NCBI RefSeq assembly: GCF_932526225.1
Contig: NC_064043.1
Coordinates: 8,609,501 to 8,673,500, forward strand
DNA from: Nematostella vectensis
Lineage: Eukaryota; Cnidaria; Anthozoa; Actiniaria; Edwardsiidae
Length of the DNA stretch: 64,000 bases
Direction of reading: 5' to 3'
This document shows positions 12,725 to 25,949 of this stretch, piece after piece. A model generated the notes under the pieces. It worked only from the letters and a program-made list of their open reading frames with translations. It had not been told where the DNA came from and did no database searches. The translations under genes and the position numbers were made by a program. How positions within the stretch are numbered: position 1 is the first letter of the stretch; every line of letters begins with the position of its first letter.

Positions 12725-13014
12725 CTTGGAGTCCAGCTTATGGTACTCTTCGTCATCTTCATCCGCGGAGAAAAACAACGCGGTCGAGGACACGGTCAAA
12801 GAGCCTGGCGCGACCACGCACGGAGCGATCAGGTGACAAGACGTGCTAAAGACCACGTGACCAGTATCGTCTCGCTCCAGGCTATTCTCATCGGCTGTGA
12901 TGTCGCTTCCGCTCTCGTCCTCATCAAGGGAGTAGGTATCCTCGACAACGGAGGATGTGATCTTGGCAAAGTTTAGCGCATGCGTGCTGTCAGCTGTAGA
13001 CGGCTGGTTTAATG
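12725..13014 (-). CDS. NBEA: NBEA-family exon 35 (start of PH-BEACH)
   Basis: Residues 1858-1954; acidic stretch ([14 protein letters not shown]), then [20 protein letters not shown] and EYHKLDSK, the first strands of the PH-BEACH domain. Donor GTGCGT. No following exon is visible to position 1. Confidence 0.95.
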
Positions 13015-16000
13015 CTGAAAATGTAGTAGATAACTTTACAATCGATGCCATTAACTAATATTCACAAAAGTCGTCTTTCAAAATACTGAAATCTTTTAAT
13101 TGCTCGCATAAATTAATTGTAGATTGAAGCCACTGAACGCGTTTTTGTTGCTGAGTTCTTCTATCTTATACAAGATAAAGATAAGGGTGCCGCGCAAAGC
13201 CGTCCGTTGTGCTTTCTATTCTGTATCAATCAATAGTTTTATTTTTTCTGCTTGGCGAAAAGCTGGAAACATTTGAGAAATTTAAAATTTGTCTAGACCA
13301 TTCAAGAATTCTAATTGCATTTACGAGATGCATTTACGAGAAGAGGGGGATAAAATGTTATTGTGTAGCATAAGAAGTGAGCTAGTAATGATTTCTGAAT
13401 TAAATTTTGAAAAGGCAGATACTTGATAAAGCAAAAGCTCCACTAAATTCACTTCCAGCGCGAAGTACAAACATGATGTAGACGCCGGATGTTTGTCGTG
13501 AAAATACATACAAACATAATGTGAAGGCAAATATCGATTTGGTGAGAGCGAATCGCATCGTGATCCTCGAGTATGTCAAGCACCGCGGGCTCGATATCAA
13601 AGGGAAGAGCGCTTGCTTGCTACTTTTGTGAAATCACCAATTGACACGTACCATGTCAAGCACCGTGGGTACGATATAAGAGCGAAAAGCCCTTTCTTGC
13701 TACTTTTGTGAAATCACCAATTGACACGTACCATCAAGAGCCTCCAGGAGGGTGGCCTCGGGATGACTTGAGCCGTGCGAATTCCTCACTAAGCGCATGC
13801 GCCGTCGCGACTCGTCCTCGCAGGCTTCCAATCTGTAAAACTGGACTTCCGGTAAGGGTTCTTCCGGTGCCCAGGCCCCGTGCTCGCTCGTCAAGATATC
13901 AAGGATCTAAACAATACGAAGAACATGGTTCTAGATGGTTGTCACGCAATTTTTCTCCCAATGCCTCTTATAGCACTTGCTTGGTCTCACTGTCACGCTA
14001 TTAAGCAATACTCATATCACCATACCTTTTGTGATAGTTGTATCGTCCTTATACTGTCACACTATGGCAATATGATGTCACGCAATACAAATGTCACCAT
14101 ACTTTCTGTAACAGTCGTGTAGTTACTAAACTGCCACGCTATGACAACACTTGTCACACAATAGTCGTGTCACGCAATACCTTTTGTAACAGCCGCTTAG
14201 CAACAGTACTGTCACGCCTTCTCGTCGCCAGCAGCATCCTGTTATCCACCTCGTCCTCGTCGGCGTACTGCGCACGCGTCATGTCACACAACTCCTCGAA
14301 CTGCACGTGCTTCTGCTTTAGGATCGACTCAAGCTTGGACATGATGACGTAAGCCTCGCTTGTTGTCATGACGATACGTTCGCGCATGGCATGGGAGAGT
14401 AGTCTACCTTCGTTCACGATCTCCATGAACGCAGCGCCACCGTGCCTAGACAAATAACAAATATATGTGATCAAAGTCATAAAAAATGCCTAGACAAATA
14501 ACAAATATATGTGATCAAAGTCATAAAAAATGCCTATACAAATAACAAATATATGTGATCAAAGTCATAAAAAATGCCTATACAAATAACAAATATATGT
14601 GATCAAAGTCATAAATAAAAAACGATGGGAAATGACCCTTTGTTCTTAAAGGTAAAGTGGTATCTCTTTTTCACCCACAGGACCGAGCCAATTTGTCACG
14701 TGTGTTACATGTATGACGCCTATTAGCAACTGTCTAGTATTTCGTATCAAATTAAGAGTCTTCCGTTTTATAAGCCACCATCTGTCCCATTTCCTGGCAA
14801 AATTGGCACTCATGGGTGCCTTAATTCAATTGACGGATTTTCTGACCACAAGATAAAAACACAACTTGAAAAGGGTAGATATTGTAATTCAGAGGTATTG
14901 CAATATTTCAATTTTGCCGGAGATTTTTATACTTGATAACGTTAGTGATAGTAAATCTACCTCTGTAAAGAGTTCTGCCACTCTTGAGAGCACAACAGCA
15001 TGACCAGCTCCACGCACGAGTCGCTTTTCTGGCACGAGAGACCTTCAAACACTAGCTCCTGCCCATGGGAACCCTGTAGGACCCGTGACAGAAAGGGACT
15101 GAAATCCAGTAAAACCTCCTTCAGGAGTGAGCCCGCAGATTTGAAACCAACCTGTGTGACAAGGTCAGCGGTGAAAGGCGAAAACAAGGTAGGTCATTCC
15201 TATCAGTTTCAGTTTAATCTTTGTTTATCGTGGGTAACATATTTAACCGAATATACAGTTTTCTAGCTCATGGCCCTCGGTTAGTAAGCACTGTCACTGG
15301 GGGTGGTCACTGCCAGAGGGATTATTGCGTCCCCAGTGGTTCTTTTACGTCCCTTCGGTTAACTATAGTGTACCTAACCCTAGCCATTACTATAGTATTC
15401 CATATGAAGGATCTACGGAAAACAAGGATGCTCGGAGGGCAAAACGTCGGCAACAATCGCTGAAAAACTGACTTTTCATTCTAACTGATTTAATAGCGAT
15501 GTCTAGAATGTTTACGGAAAACATATTGAGATTAAAATCAGAGTTCAAATATGTTTCACTACCAACAGAGCAAGTTGCCACGCTATTGCCACGGGCAGTC
15601 ACGCAAGTGCGATTCTTATTACTGTGACGTTACTGTACACTTCAGTCACGCACAGACACTTTCGAGCGGGAGTCTGGCTACTTTCACGTAGCTTGTTCAG
15701 CGGCGGGTAATTCAACGATCATGCGCAAATGCCCACACTGTCATGCTTCGTCACACTTTCTTGCACTTTCAGTTTCTACACTGTATTTATCGGACACGCA
15801 AAGGTCACGCACTGTCACACAATTACCACTAACAGACCCGCCAGCAATGACATTCTAAAGTCACATCAGTGCATCTTCATGATTACCTCAACTTTGTCGG
15901 CGAGACTGAGTCGGCTGAAGTCGGGCGTCCCTTTAATCAAAGTCGGGACAGACATCAAGTCCTCGTCATACGAGAACACGTCCTCGTCAGCGTCTTTGTT

Positions 16001-16929
16001 GAGATGCCGCTGAACACTCCAACTGGCGGCGCGCCCACGTGCTGAGGCATCTAACCCGTTGAATTCGGACGTTTGGCCTGAGAAAAGATGCAATACCAAT
16101 AGCGTGTTAATTAAAGAGCCGTTGTCAGACAAACCTTTCTTATTGTTTTCAATCAATATTGGAAGTAATATATGCTATTACTGTCAAGTACAGTTGACTC
16201 GAACACTCGGTAACTCCAACTACCATCCAACTACCTGGAGCAAAATCATCTTGCACTTTTTACTGTTTTTTTTTTCAACTACCTATTTACTGTATTTATA
16301 TCTAACACAAATCATATCTAGAGAAAGCAAAACGAACCTTCCACGACACCAATTCACCATTTGCCTTACATGATGACTGATTACTGATTCTTACAACATT
16401 GACTAGTTATAATCGTTTAACACATGTGTGCTAATGCTAGTTAGTTCCGATGACTAACTCTTGATAACTCTGATTAATGTTGACCCACCTGTGGTATCGA
16501 CGGTGTTGAATCGAGCCCTAGGGTCACCCTCGTCGCTTTTGAGCAGGTCCCTGTACTTAGCCACCATCATCACGGCGATGAAGTACACCACAGTGAGCGA
16601 CAGAAACTGTGCCTGCCTGCTGTCCTCGAAGTCTCGGTAGACCACGGCGCGTAGGCGATTCACATCCATCTCCTGGAGCAGCTTGTCGGGGTCCGTCACG
16701 GTAGTCACGTGACCTGGGATGTTCTGAAGGATGTCCTGGATAAAAAAACGTGTTTAGATAAGATTATTAGGAGTCGTATAAAGGCTGTTCCCCTAAGATC
16801 GGTGAGATCGGCTACAGTCAACTGGAGAATTTGAGAGAGAGTGGTGAGCAATTAACTTTAATTTGCCAGTTTATCGGCCCCGATCGTTCTGATAATATGG
16901 ATAATTGGGGTTAAGTGGATATTCTCGTG

Positions 16930-16960
<31 letters not shown>

Positions 16961-19900
16961 GGGGGGGGGTTGTGGATATCGTCAGGGCTTACCTTGTATG
17001 TGGGGGGTTCATTTGAGATTTTCAGGGCTTACCTTGTCTGTGCGGCGTTCAATTGAGGTTATCAGGGCTTACCTTGTATGTGGGGGGTTCAGTGGAAATT
17101 ATCAGGGCTTACCTTGTATGTGAGGGGTTCAGTGGAGGTTATCAGGGCTTACTTTGTCTGTGCGGGGTTCAGTGGAGGTTATTAGGCCTTATCTTGTCTG
17201 TGGGGGGTTCGGTTGAGCTTATCAGGGCTTACCTTGTATGTGGGGGGTTCAGTGGAGGTTATCAGGGCTTATCTTGTCTGTGGGGGTTCAGTTGAGGTTA
17301 TCAGGGCTTACCTTGTCTGTGAGGGGTTCAGTGGAGGTTATTAGGGCTTATCTTGTCTGTGGAGTGTTCAGTGGAGGTTATCAGGGCTTACCTTGTATGT
17401 GGGGGGTTCAGTGGAGGTTATCAGGGCTTACCTTGTATGTGGGGGGTTCAGTGGAGGTTATCAGGGCTTACTTTGTCTGTGCGGGGTTCAGTGGAGGTTA
17501 TTAGGCCTTATCTTATCTGTGGGGGGTTCGGTTGAGCTTATCAGGGCTTACCTTGTATGTGGGGGTTCAGTGGAGGTTATCAGGGCTTATCTTGTCTGTG
17601 GGGGGTTCAGTTGAGGTTATCAGGGCTTACCTTGTCTGTGAGGGGTTCAGTGGAGGTTATTAGGGCTTATCTTGTCTGTGGAGTGTTCAGTGGAGGTTAT
17701 CAGGGCTTACTTTGTCTGTGGGAGGTTCAGTGGAGGTTATCAGGGCTTACTTTGTCTGTAGGGAGTTCGGTGGAGGTTATCAGGGCTTATCTTGTCTGTG
17801 GGGTGTTCAGTGGAGGTTATCAGGGCTTACTTTGTCTGTGCGGGGTTAAGTGGAGGTTATTAGGCCTTATCTTGTCTGTGGGGGGTTCAGTTAAGCTTAT
17901 CAGGGCTCATCTTGTATGTGGGGGGTTCAGTAGAGGTTATCAGGGCTTATCTTGTCTGTGGGGGGTTCAGTTGAGGTTATCAGGGCTTACCTTGTCTGTG
18001 AGGGGTTCAGTGGAGGTTATCAGGGCTTACCTTGTCTGTGGGAGGTTCAGTGGAGGTTATCAGGGCTTACTTTGTCTGTAGGGGGTTCGGTGGAGGTTAT
18101 CAGGGCTTATCTTGTCTGTGGGGTGTTCAGTGGAGGTTATCAGGGCTCATCTTGTATGTGGGGGGTTCAGTAGAGGTTATCAGGGCTTATCTTGTCTGTG
18201 GGGGGTTCAGTTGAGGTTATCAGGGCTTACCTTGTCTGTGAGGGGTTCAGTGGAGGTTATCAGGGCTTACCTTGTCTGTGGGAGGTTCAGTGGAGGTTAT
18301 CAGGGCTTACTTTGTCTGTAGGGGGTTCGGTGGAGGTTATCAGGGCTTATCTTGTCTGTGGGGTGTTCAGTGGAGGTTATCAGGGCTTACTTTGTCTGTG
18401 CGGGGTTCGGTGGAGGTTATTAGGCCTTATCTTGTCTGTGGGGGGTTCGGTTGAGGTTATCAGGCCTTTCCTTGTATGTGGGGGGTTCAGTGGAGGTTAT
18501 CAGGGCTTACTTTGTCTGTGCGGGGTTCAGTGGAGGTTATCAGGGCTTATCTTGTCTGTGGGGGGTTCAGTTGAGGTTATCAGGGCTTACCTTGTCTGTG
18601 GGGGGTTCAGTGGAGGTTCAGTGGAGGTTATTAGGCCTTATCTTGTCTGTGGGGGGTTCGGTTGAGGTTATCAGGGCTTACCTTGTATGTGAGGGGTTCA
18701 GTGGAGGTTATCAGGGCTTACTTTGTCTGTGCGGGGTTCAGTGGAGGTTCTTAGGCCTTATCTTGTCTGTGGGGGGTTCGGTTGAGGTTATCAGGGCTTA
18801 CCTTGTATGTGGGGGGTTCAGTGGAGGTTATCAGGGCTTACCTTGTATGTGGGGGGTTCAGTGGAGGTTATCAGGGCTTACTTTGTCTGTGCGGGATTCA
18901 GTGGAGGTTATTAGGCCTTATCTTGTCTGTGGGGGGTTCGGTTGAGCTTATCAGGGCTTACCTTGTATGTGGGGGGTTCAATGGAGGTTATAAGGGCTTA
19001 TCTTGTCTGTGGGGGGTTCAGTTGAGGTTATCAGGGCTTACCTTGTCTGTGGGGGGTTCAGTGGAGGTTCAGTGGAGGTTATTAGGCCTTATCTTGTCTG
19101 TGGGGGGTTCGGTTGAGGTTATCAGGGCTTACCTTGTATGTGAGGGGTTCAGTGGAGGTTATTAGGGCTTATCTTGTCTGTGGGGGGTTCAGTTGAGGTT
19201 ATCAGGGCTTACCTTGTCTGTGGGGGGTTCAGTTGAGGTTATCAGGGCTTACCTTGTCTGTGGGGGGTTCAGTGGAGGTTCAGTGGAGGTTCTTAGGCCT
19301 TATCTTGTCTGTGGGGGGTTCGGTTGAGCTTATCAGGGCTTACCTTGTATGTGGGGGGTTCAGTGGAGGTTATCAGGGCTTATCTTGTCTGTGGGGGGTT
19401 TAGTTGAGGTTATCAGGGCTTACCTTGTCTGTGAGGGGTTCAGTGGAGGTTATTAGGGCTTACTTTGTCTGTGAGGGGTTCAGTGGAGGTTATCAGGGCT
19501 TACTTTGTCTGTGGGGGGTTCGGTGGAGGTTATTAGGGCTTACTTTGTCTGTGGGGGGTTCAGTTGAGGCGATCAGGGCTTTGATGGCTTCCCGTGTTTC
19601 TTTGAGTGACTTCCTTGTGACCTTGCCATCCTTGGTCAGCGGAAATACGGGTCGATTGCGCTGACGGCATACCAGACGATTGCGTGCGGCACAGCAGAAC
19701 ACTGAAAATAGCATAACGTCATAAACAGCATAGTGACATACTGTAAAACTATGTGGACATTTCCGCCAATATGACGTGGAAATACTTGAGGAGTTCACAG
19801 TCGAGTCAACGAGTATACCGATAAAGCACCGTGTCTAACCAATGAAACACAAAGCCCATCTGATTACACACCGAAACACCGAGTCCATCCGATAAAACAC

Positions 19901-22900
19901 CGAAACTACCCGATGATAAAACACTGTCTGTAGTCGTGTCAACAAGCCTACCAATAAAACTGTATTTTTGGCTGCTAGAGGGGGACCCGGGCCCCCTGGG
20001 CCACCCCCTGGCTACGCCCTTGACCCTGTCTGTCCGATAAAACACCGAGTCTATCCCACAAAACCCCAATTCTACCCGATAAAATCCTACGATTAAGTCT
20101 ACCCAACTACACATCGAGTCTACCTGATAACTCACCAAGTCTTAAGCACTGCCGTAGAAATCCTCCAGTGCTCATACTCCTATTATTCTCCACTCCGCTA
20201 AAGGAAAGCGAGCTCGTAAATACGATGACATCAACTAGTGACATAATACGATTCAAAAACGAAAAACTCGTCTCCAGGCTCATCCCACCGCAAGGTTGGA
20301 TGACGTCCTGGGAATAGTCACGTGAAGTAACGCTCGAGAGGAGTGGCAGCAAGTCCCCGCATGCGTAGATAATGTTGTCGGCGAGGACGGACACGAAATG
20401 AGCTAGGTTCCACAGGTAGGTCGCATTCTCCTTAGCGTTGACGAAATCCATCACTGTCTTACGGGTGTGACTGGAAAAGATTGAGACCCATTTCAGAAAG
20501 ACCTATTCATCTACTGTTAAAATGAAAAAAATAATAATAACAAAAATGTTTTGGGAGCATACTTCAAGCTCTCACCTTCGCCAAACTTGCAAATCCGATT
20601 CAATGGCGAACAGAAGATCTCCCAGCAGCCTCTGGTGCATAGGGGACCAAAGGAACTCTGGGATATTTACATGAGCACGGTACTTAGCGTTGGCTTCCGG
20701 ACTCGCCTTAGCCTCTGCGCCGCCTGATGGCGAGGCCGCAGCACTTGTGCTCGGACTCTGTGGTTCTGACGGGTTTCCTGTGCTTGCTGGCGACTGCGTG
20801 CGTGTGGATACGCCGCTGACCGGTTGTGAAGACGCTTTTCTTTCTTGCGCCTCTTGTGCAGGCTCACTAGTAGAGCCGATGAACGAGCTTTTCATTGTAA
20901 CAGTCAGACTGCTGTCTTGGTCTATTACAGCCTCGTCTGACATTGTAGTCCTTTCCGCAAAGTCCGGTGTTTTACCATTTGAGGTCTCCTCTTGATTCAA
21001 CTCAACTTCTCCTTTCTTTGTCTGTTTTTCATTCACTGATTCACCAGCAGTAGCTTCCGTGAATTCATTAGCAGTAGTTCCCGCTGTGTCCCCATTTTCA
21101 ACATTTTTGGCATCTTGGTGCCCAGCCTCCGTCTCGGTGGCGACAGGCACAGGGTGACCAGGGCCCCCATCTGACAGGGACCCAGCCTTCTGGGCCTCGA
21201 TAAGGGCCGCCACCTCGGCTCCTCTGATATCGGAACTTACACCCGTTTCACTACGTGATTCGTCGTCTGAAATTGGTCTCGTATTTTCATCAGATACTTT
21301 ATAAGTTACTCTAGATGCTATAGAATTATTTTCATCTTCGGGTTTCTCGATGTCTTTCCTTGCTCCACTTGATTCATCCCCATTTAGATTTGATAATTCT
21401 TGCGTATCACCAGTCGAGCTCTCACTTTTGGCGTCTGTCAAAGAAGATGAAAGCGATGCCTCATTCGCCGCTGACTCCTCTTCTGGTATAGTATTAGGTA
21501 CTGCAGGCTCTGGGCTTTTGGTGCCTGAACTCTTACCGGTCAGGAGAGCTTGAAAGAACTTCTTGCGATCCAGGTCGCTGTCCGGTTTTGCGTCCGGACG
21601 CTTGGACTCGTCGATCTCCGAGTCACTCTTTGTCCGGATGAGTTTCCGGGATCGGATAAGATGAGCGTCGCTTTTTTCTTTGGTTTCTTTGGCTCGTTTT
21701 GCAGCTGCGGCCTCTCGGATGCTCTTCTCTTTGTTGTAAGCGGTTACCTGAATACGAAGAATATACAAATGTAGAACTTTCTGGTGATTAAGTAAGGAAA
21801 TGAAAAACGTTAACATTTAACAATTAGCTAAAAGGCGACTATCGAATATTTCTCGACGCCCCACACCTATCCCCTTTTCCGAAGCAGTATATTGTTCCAC
21901 CCCACTAACAGGAATTAAGATCTACGTCGGTGAAAGCAAGAGAAAACCAAGTGCACCCTCACCTCCCCCCCCCCCCTCCCGCTTACTACGCACAGTTACA
22001 CCAGGCGTGACCTTACCAGTCCGTGGAGTATAGCAAGCGTGTCGACCCAAATCCTCCAGCCCTCGCGTTCCTCCTGGAAGGCATGGTGCAAAAGCATCCG
22101 GAATAAGGAGAAGACAGTGTCGGTAACACGGTGTTCCTCTAAAATAACACCAACATTATCAACACCATCAATAAAAGCAAAATTATCATCAACAGCAACA
22201 TCAACATCACCAACAACATCAAAAACAACAGCTATATTATCAACAACATCTTAAAACAACACCAACATTATCAACAACATAAAAACAACAGCAACATTAT
22301 CGACAACATCTAAAACACAGCCACAGTAGCAACATAAGCAACAACAGCACCGAGAGCAGAATATCTCGAAGGTTGTATCTGTCGTGCAGTATTATTGTTA
22401 TTGTTATTGTTATTGTTATTGTTATTGTTATTGTTATTGTTATTGTTATTGTTATTGTTATTGTTATTGTTATTGTTATTGTTATTGTTATTGTTATTGT
22501 TATTGTTATTGTTATTGTTATTGTTATTGTTATTGTTATTGTTATTGTTATTGTTATTGTTATTGTTATTGTTATTGTTATTGTTATTGTTATTGTTATT
22601 GTTATTGTTATTGTTATTGTTATTGTTATTGTTATTGTTATTGTTATTGTTATTGTTATTGTTATTGTTATTGTTATTGTTATTGTTATTGTTATTGTTA
22701 TTGTTATTGTTATTATTATTATTATTATTATTAGAGAGCTTAAGCAAGTCAACACGAACGGCATCAAAAACGGCGCGCGCGGTCACGAATTGCTGAAAAA
22801 CGGCGTTGACGTCCGTGACAGGAAATCTAGAACGGCATTTTCCCTATTTTTACGTTCTACGCGCGCGGTCACGGACGTCAACGCCGTTTTTCCAACAGTA

Positions 22901-25900
22901 CGTCAGAGCGCGCGCCGTTTTTGATGCCGTTCGTGTTGACTTGCTTAAGCTCTCTATTATTATTTGAAGACAGAAACAACAAAAATACACAGGATGCCAA
23001 CTTTACCCGGAATCTGCATCATACAACATAAAGGGACTCAATTACCCGTGTATCAAATCAGTATCATTTGCCACCAAAGAAAAAGTTTAAAAACAATGGA
23101 TCAGAGTCTTGAAAGGCTTGCTATAGGAGAAGCTTGCGTCTTGGACTGACCTTTTGTCTTGGGCTCCATGATGGCAAGCGAGAAGAGCCACTCTTGCCAG
23201 CACGACAACTGCAGGATGACACTAGGAGATATCGACAAGAGTCACTATAGTTATCAATGTAGATATAGTTATCAATGTAAATATAGTTATCAATGTAGAT
23301 ATAGTTATCAATGTAGATACTTGAGAGATTAGTTGCACGGGTTGGGTTGGGAGTTACTACAAAACTTGAAAAGTGATCACAATTCAGAACCTAGGCTTGC
23401 AGACTGACTTCTCTCGTCAGTACAGGTACGGACTTCACCGTGGAGTTTTGCAAAATGTAAGTGTGTAACCTGTCACTGAAGATGGTTCAACGGGTCAGGT
23501 TTATGGGTTCTGTGACGCACCCAGATGAGACTTCCGACTTAATGTTTGTGTCGAACCGAATAGGTTTGACGTGGATTCAGACGTTGTACCAAAGGAGCCG
23601 CGCTGTGATCATTCGACTTGATGAGGTTGAGAGGAATTGTCACACGAGTCAAAACAAATATGCCATTTGATTCGGTACAACGGGAAAAACTCAAATTTGA
23701 GACAGTGATATGCTTTTGCCGTGAATCACGACTAGCCCAGGCGTGCTCAGCACAGTACTAAATTCGAATCAAGCGTGGCGAGCTTAATTTAAAACTTAAG
23801 ACTGTTCATGTGCATAACCAAAATAATTGTGTTCTGCACGACAGAAGCGCGACGTCTGAATCAGACCTTACCTCCTGTTCATGTACCCAATCCTAATAAT
23901 TGTGTTCTTCACGACAGAAGCGCGACGTATGAATAGGGCCTTACCTCCTGTTCATGGACCTTATCCTAATAATTATGTTCAGCACGAGAGGAGCGTGACA
24001 TATGAATCAGCCATTACCTTTTGTTCATGTGTTTAGCACGACAGGAGAGCTACGTCTGAATCAGACCTTACCTCCTGTTCATGTGTTCAGCACGACAGGA
24101 GCGCGACGTCTGAATAAGACCTTACCTCCTGTTCATGTGTTCAGCACGACAGGAGCGCGACGTCTGAATAAGACCTTACCTCCTGTTCTCCTTGCTGTGG
24201 TTGAGGAGGAGCACCAGATCGGATAAGAATAACCTTTTCAGGTCCACATTCTCCTGTGGGGGGAGGGGAGATCCTGGTGGTTCCCTGGGGGTGGGCAGAG
24301 GTTTTTCTCTGATATCTTGCTCGTGTAGCATTTTGACAATCACTGCCGCTAGACCTGCAGAATTAGACAGGTATAGGATCACATTATCATGCTGATCATA
24401 TTAAATTAAAGTAAAACAATGGCCTTTTACGCCTATGCCACGCGTAAAAATGACCTCGATAAAACGTAAGTAATTCGCTCATGTCTCTCAAAACACTCCA
24501 GTGACCACAAGTACTGATTTATTTCCTTATTATATGTTTTATTACTTCACTGATCAAGCCTTTGTACATTGTTTTTGATGAGGGAACATTAAATATGAAC
24601 AATATTTTCAACTGGTTCGCATCCATATCGTTAAATCGAGAACCTCGATTTTACGATACGCTTTCTTTCTCAAGAGGCATATTGTAAAATTCCAGGTTCC
24701 ACTAAGTCTAACACGGGTTCTTATCAGTGCATCTACATCACTCTACAACAGTGATGTTATTTCACCTTAAAGTAGGTTTGTGGCCGAGCGGCCGAATAAC
24801 GCGGATGTTTGTGGATAAAAGCTAGACATGTGTGTCGTATTAAATAGAAAATAATTATGTTAATACAGAACGGAAATGCTGGAAAATTACAGGATTCTGA
24901 TTAGTTACGCGCTCACTTGAATTATTGATGACGAAGGTGTTATCGATCTCTGGGTGACGACCACTGACAATCTGCTTCGAGACACGACCAACCAAGATCT
25001 GGGTTCAGTCCAAGAACAGTGAAATCAGTATAAGATAATAAAAATAGAAATATTAACTCCTTTTTGCAAATTTGTGCGACTTCTATTCCGAGTTTACTGC
25101 GCTTATTTGACAAAACGTCCTGCGATAAGTTTGTACCTCAAACAACACGTTGTAGGTAGTTCGCGTCAGGCCATGCTTCATCACTTTCTCGCCAATCAGA
25201 GAGAACAGACCAAAATTCTGCAGTAGCTCCACTTTACGACTGAGACACAAAAAAGGTTGTCAATCAACGATAAATCCGCCAATCACAGGTGCTCAAGGGA
25301 GAGAATAAAGATAAATAAGATTGTTGTCAATCAACTTAATCCGTCAATCACAGTTGCTCAATGGAGTGGTGCAAGATAAATGCGAAGATTTATGTCAATC
25401 AACAATAAAGCCGCCAATCACACAGGTGTTCAAGGGAAGGACGCAATAAGAAAACGGCAATAACAAGAATGATGACCATCTTCTTATTTCCTCCATCTTT
25501 TTTTAAACATCGTAATATAACACCAAAGAATTCTCGTTTCTTGGATAAGAGGTTGTCAATTGCATGCTATTAAGCAATGAAGTGTTGCAGAAAACATAAA
25601 GCTAATAGTTAGAAGAACAAATCGGAAAAGGACAACGAGCAGTATCGTAATGGGCCAGTCCACGCGGCGGTTTTACTACAAGTTGCAGTGCGAAGTTCAA
25701 CAAGATAATAAAACTCTTTACCAGGGTGCTAGTGCTTGCAGAGAATAGGGGATGAAAAATCTAACCACCTCCGACAGAACAAAAAGGGATTTTTTATGCC
25801 TTTGCAGTATCTCCACGGGACTTTTATTGTCGGATTTGGCTACATACCAGAGTGATCTAGCTTACGATTTTTAGTTTTGTCTACAAATAGCACGTCTATT

Positions 25901-25918
25901 GAGAACCAATCGGCCGTT

Positions 25919-25949
<31 letters not shown>

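Noticed and set aside
16905-19664. Chain of plus-strand ORFs with [12 protein letters not shown] repeats
   Set aside because: Antisense reading of the 40-bp array derived from exon 29; frame shifts every unit.
20690-21774. Plus-strand ORFs opposite exon 27
   Set aside because: Antisense shadows of the large NBEA-family exon.
22297-22924. Poly-Ile-Thr, poly-Asn, poly-Leu and poly-Tyr-Cys ORFs
   Set aside because: Open frames of the TTATTG microsatellite.
24776-24815. tRNA-like GTGGCCGAGCGGCC segment
   Set aside because: Only an A-box-like stretch; no acceptor stem, anticodon arm or B box follows.
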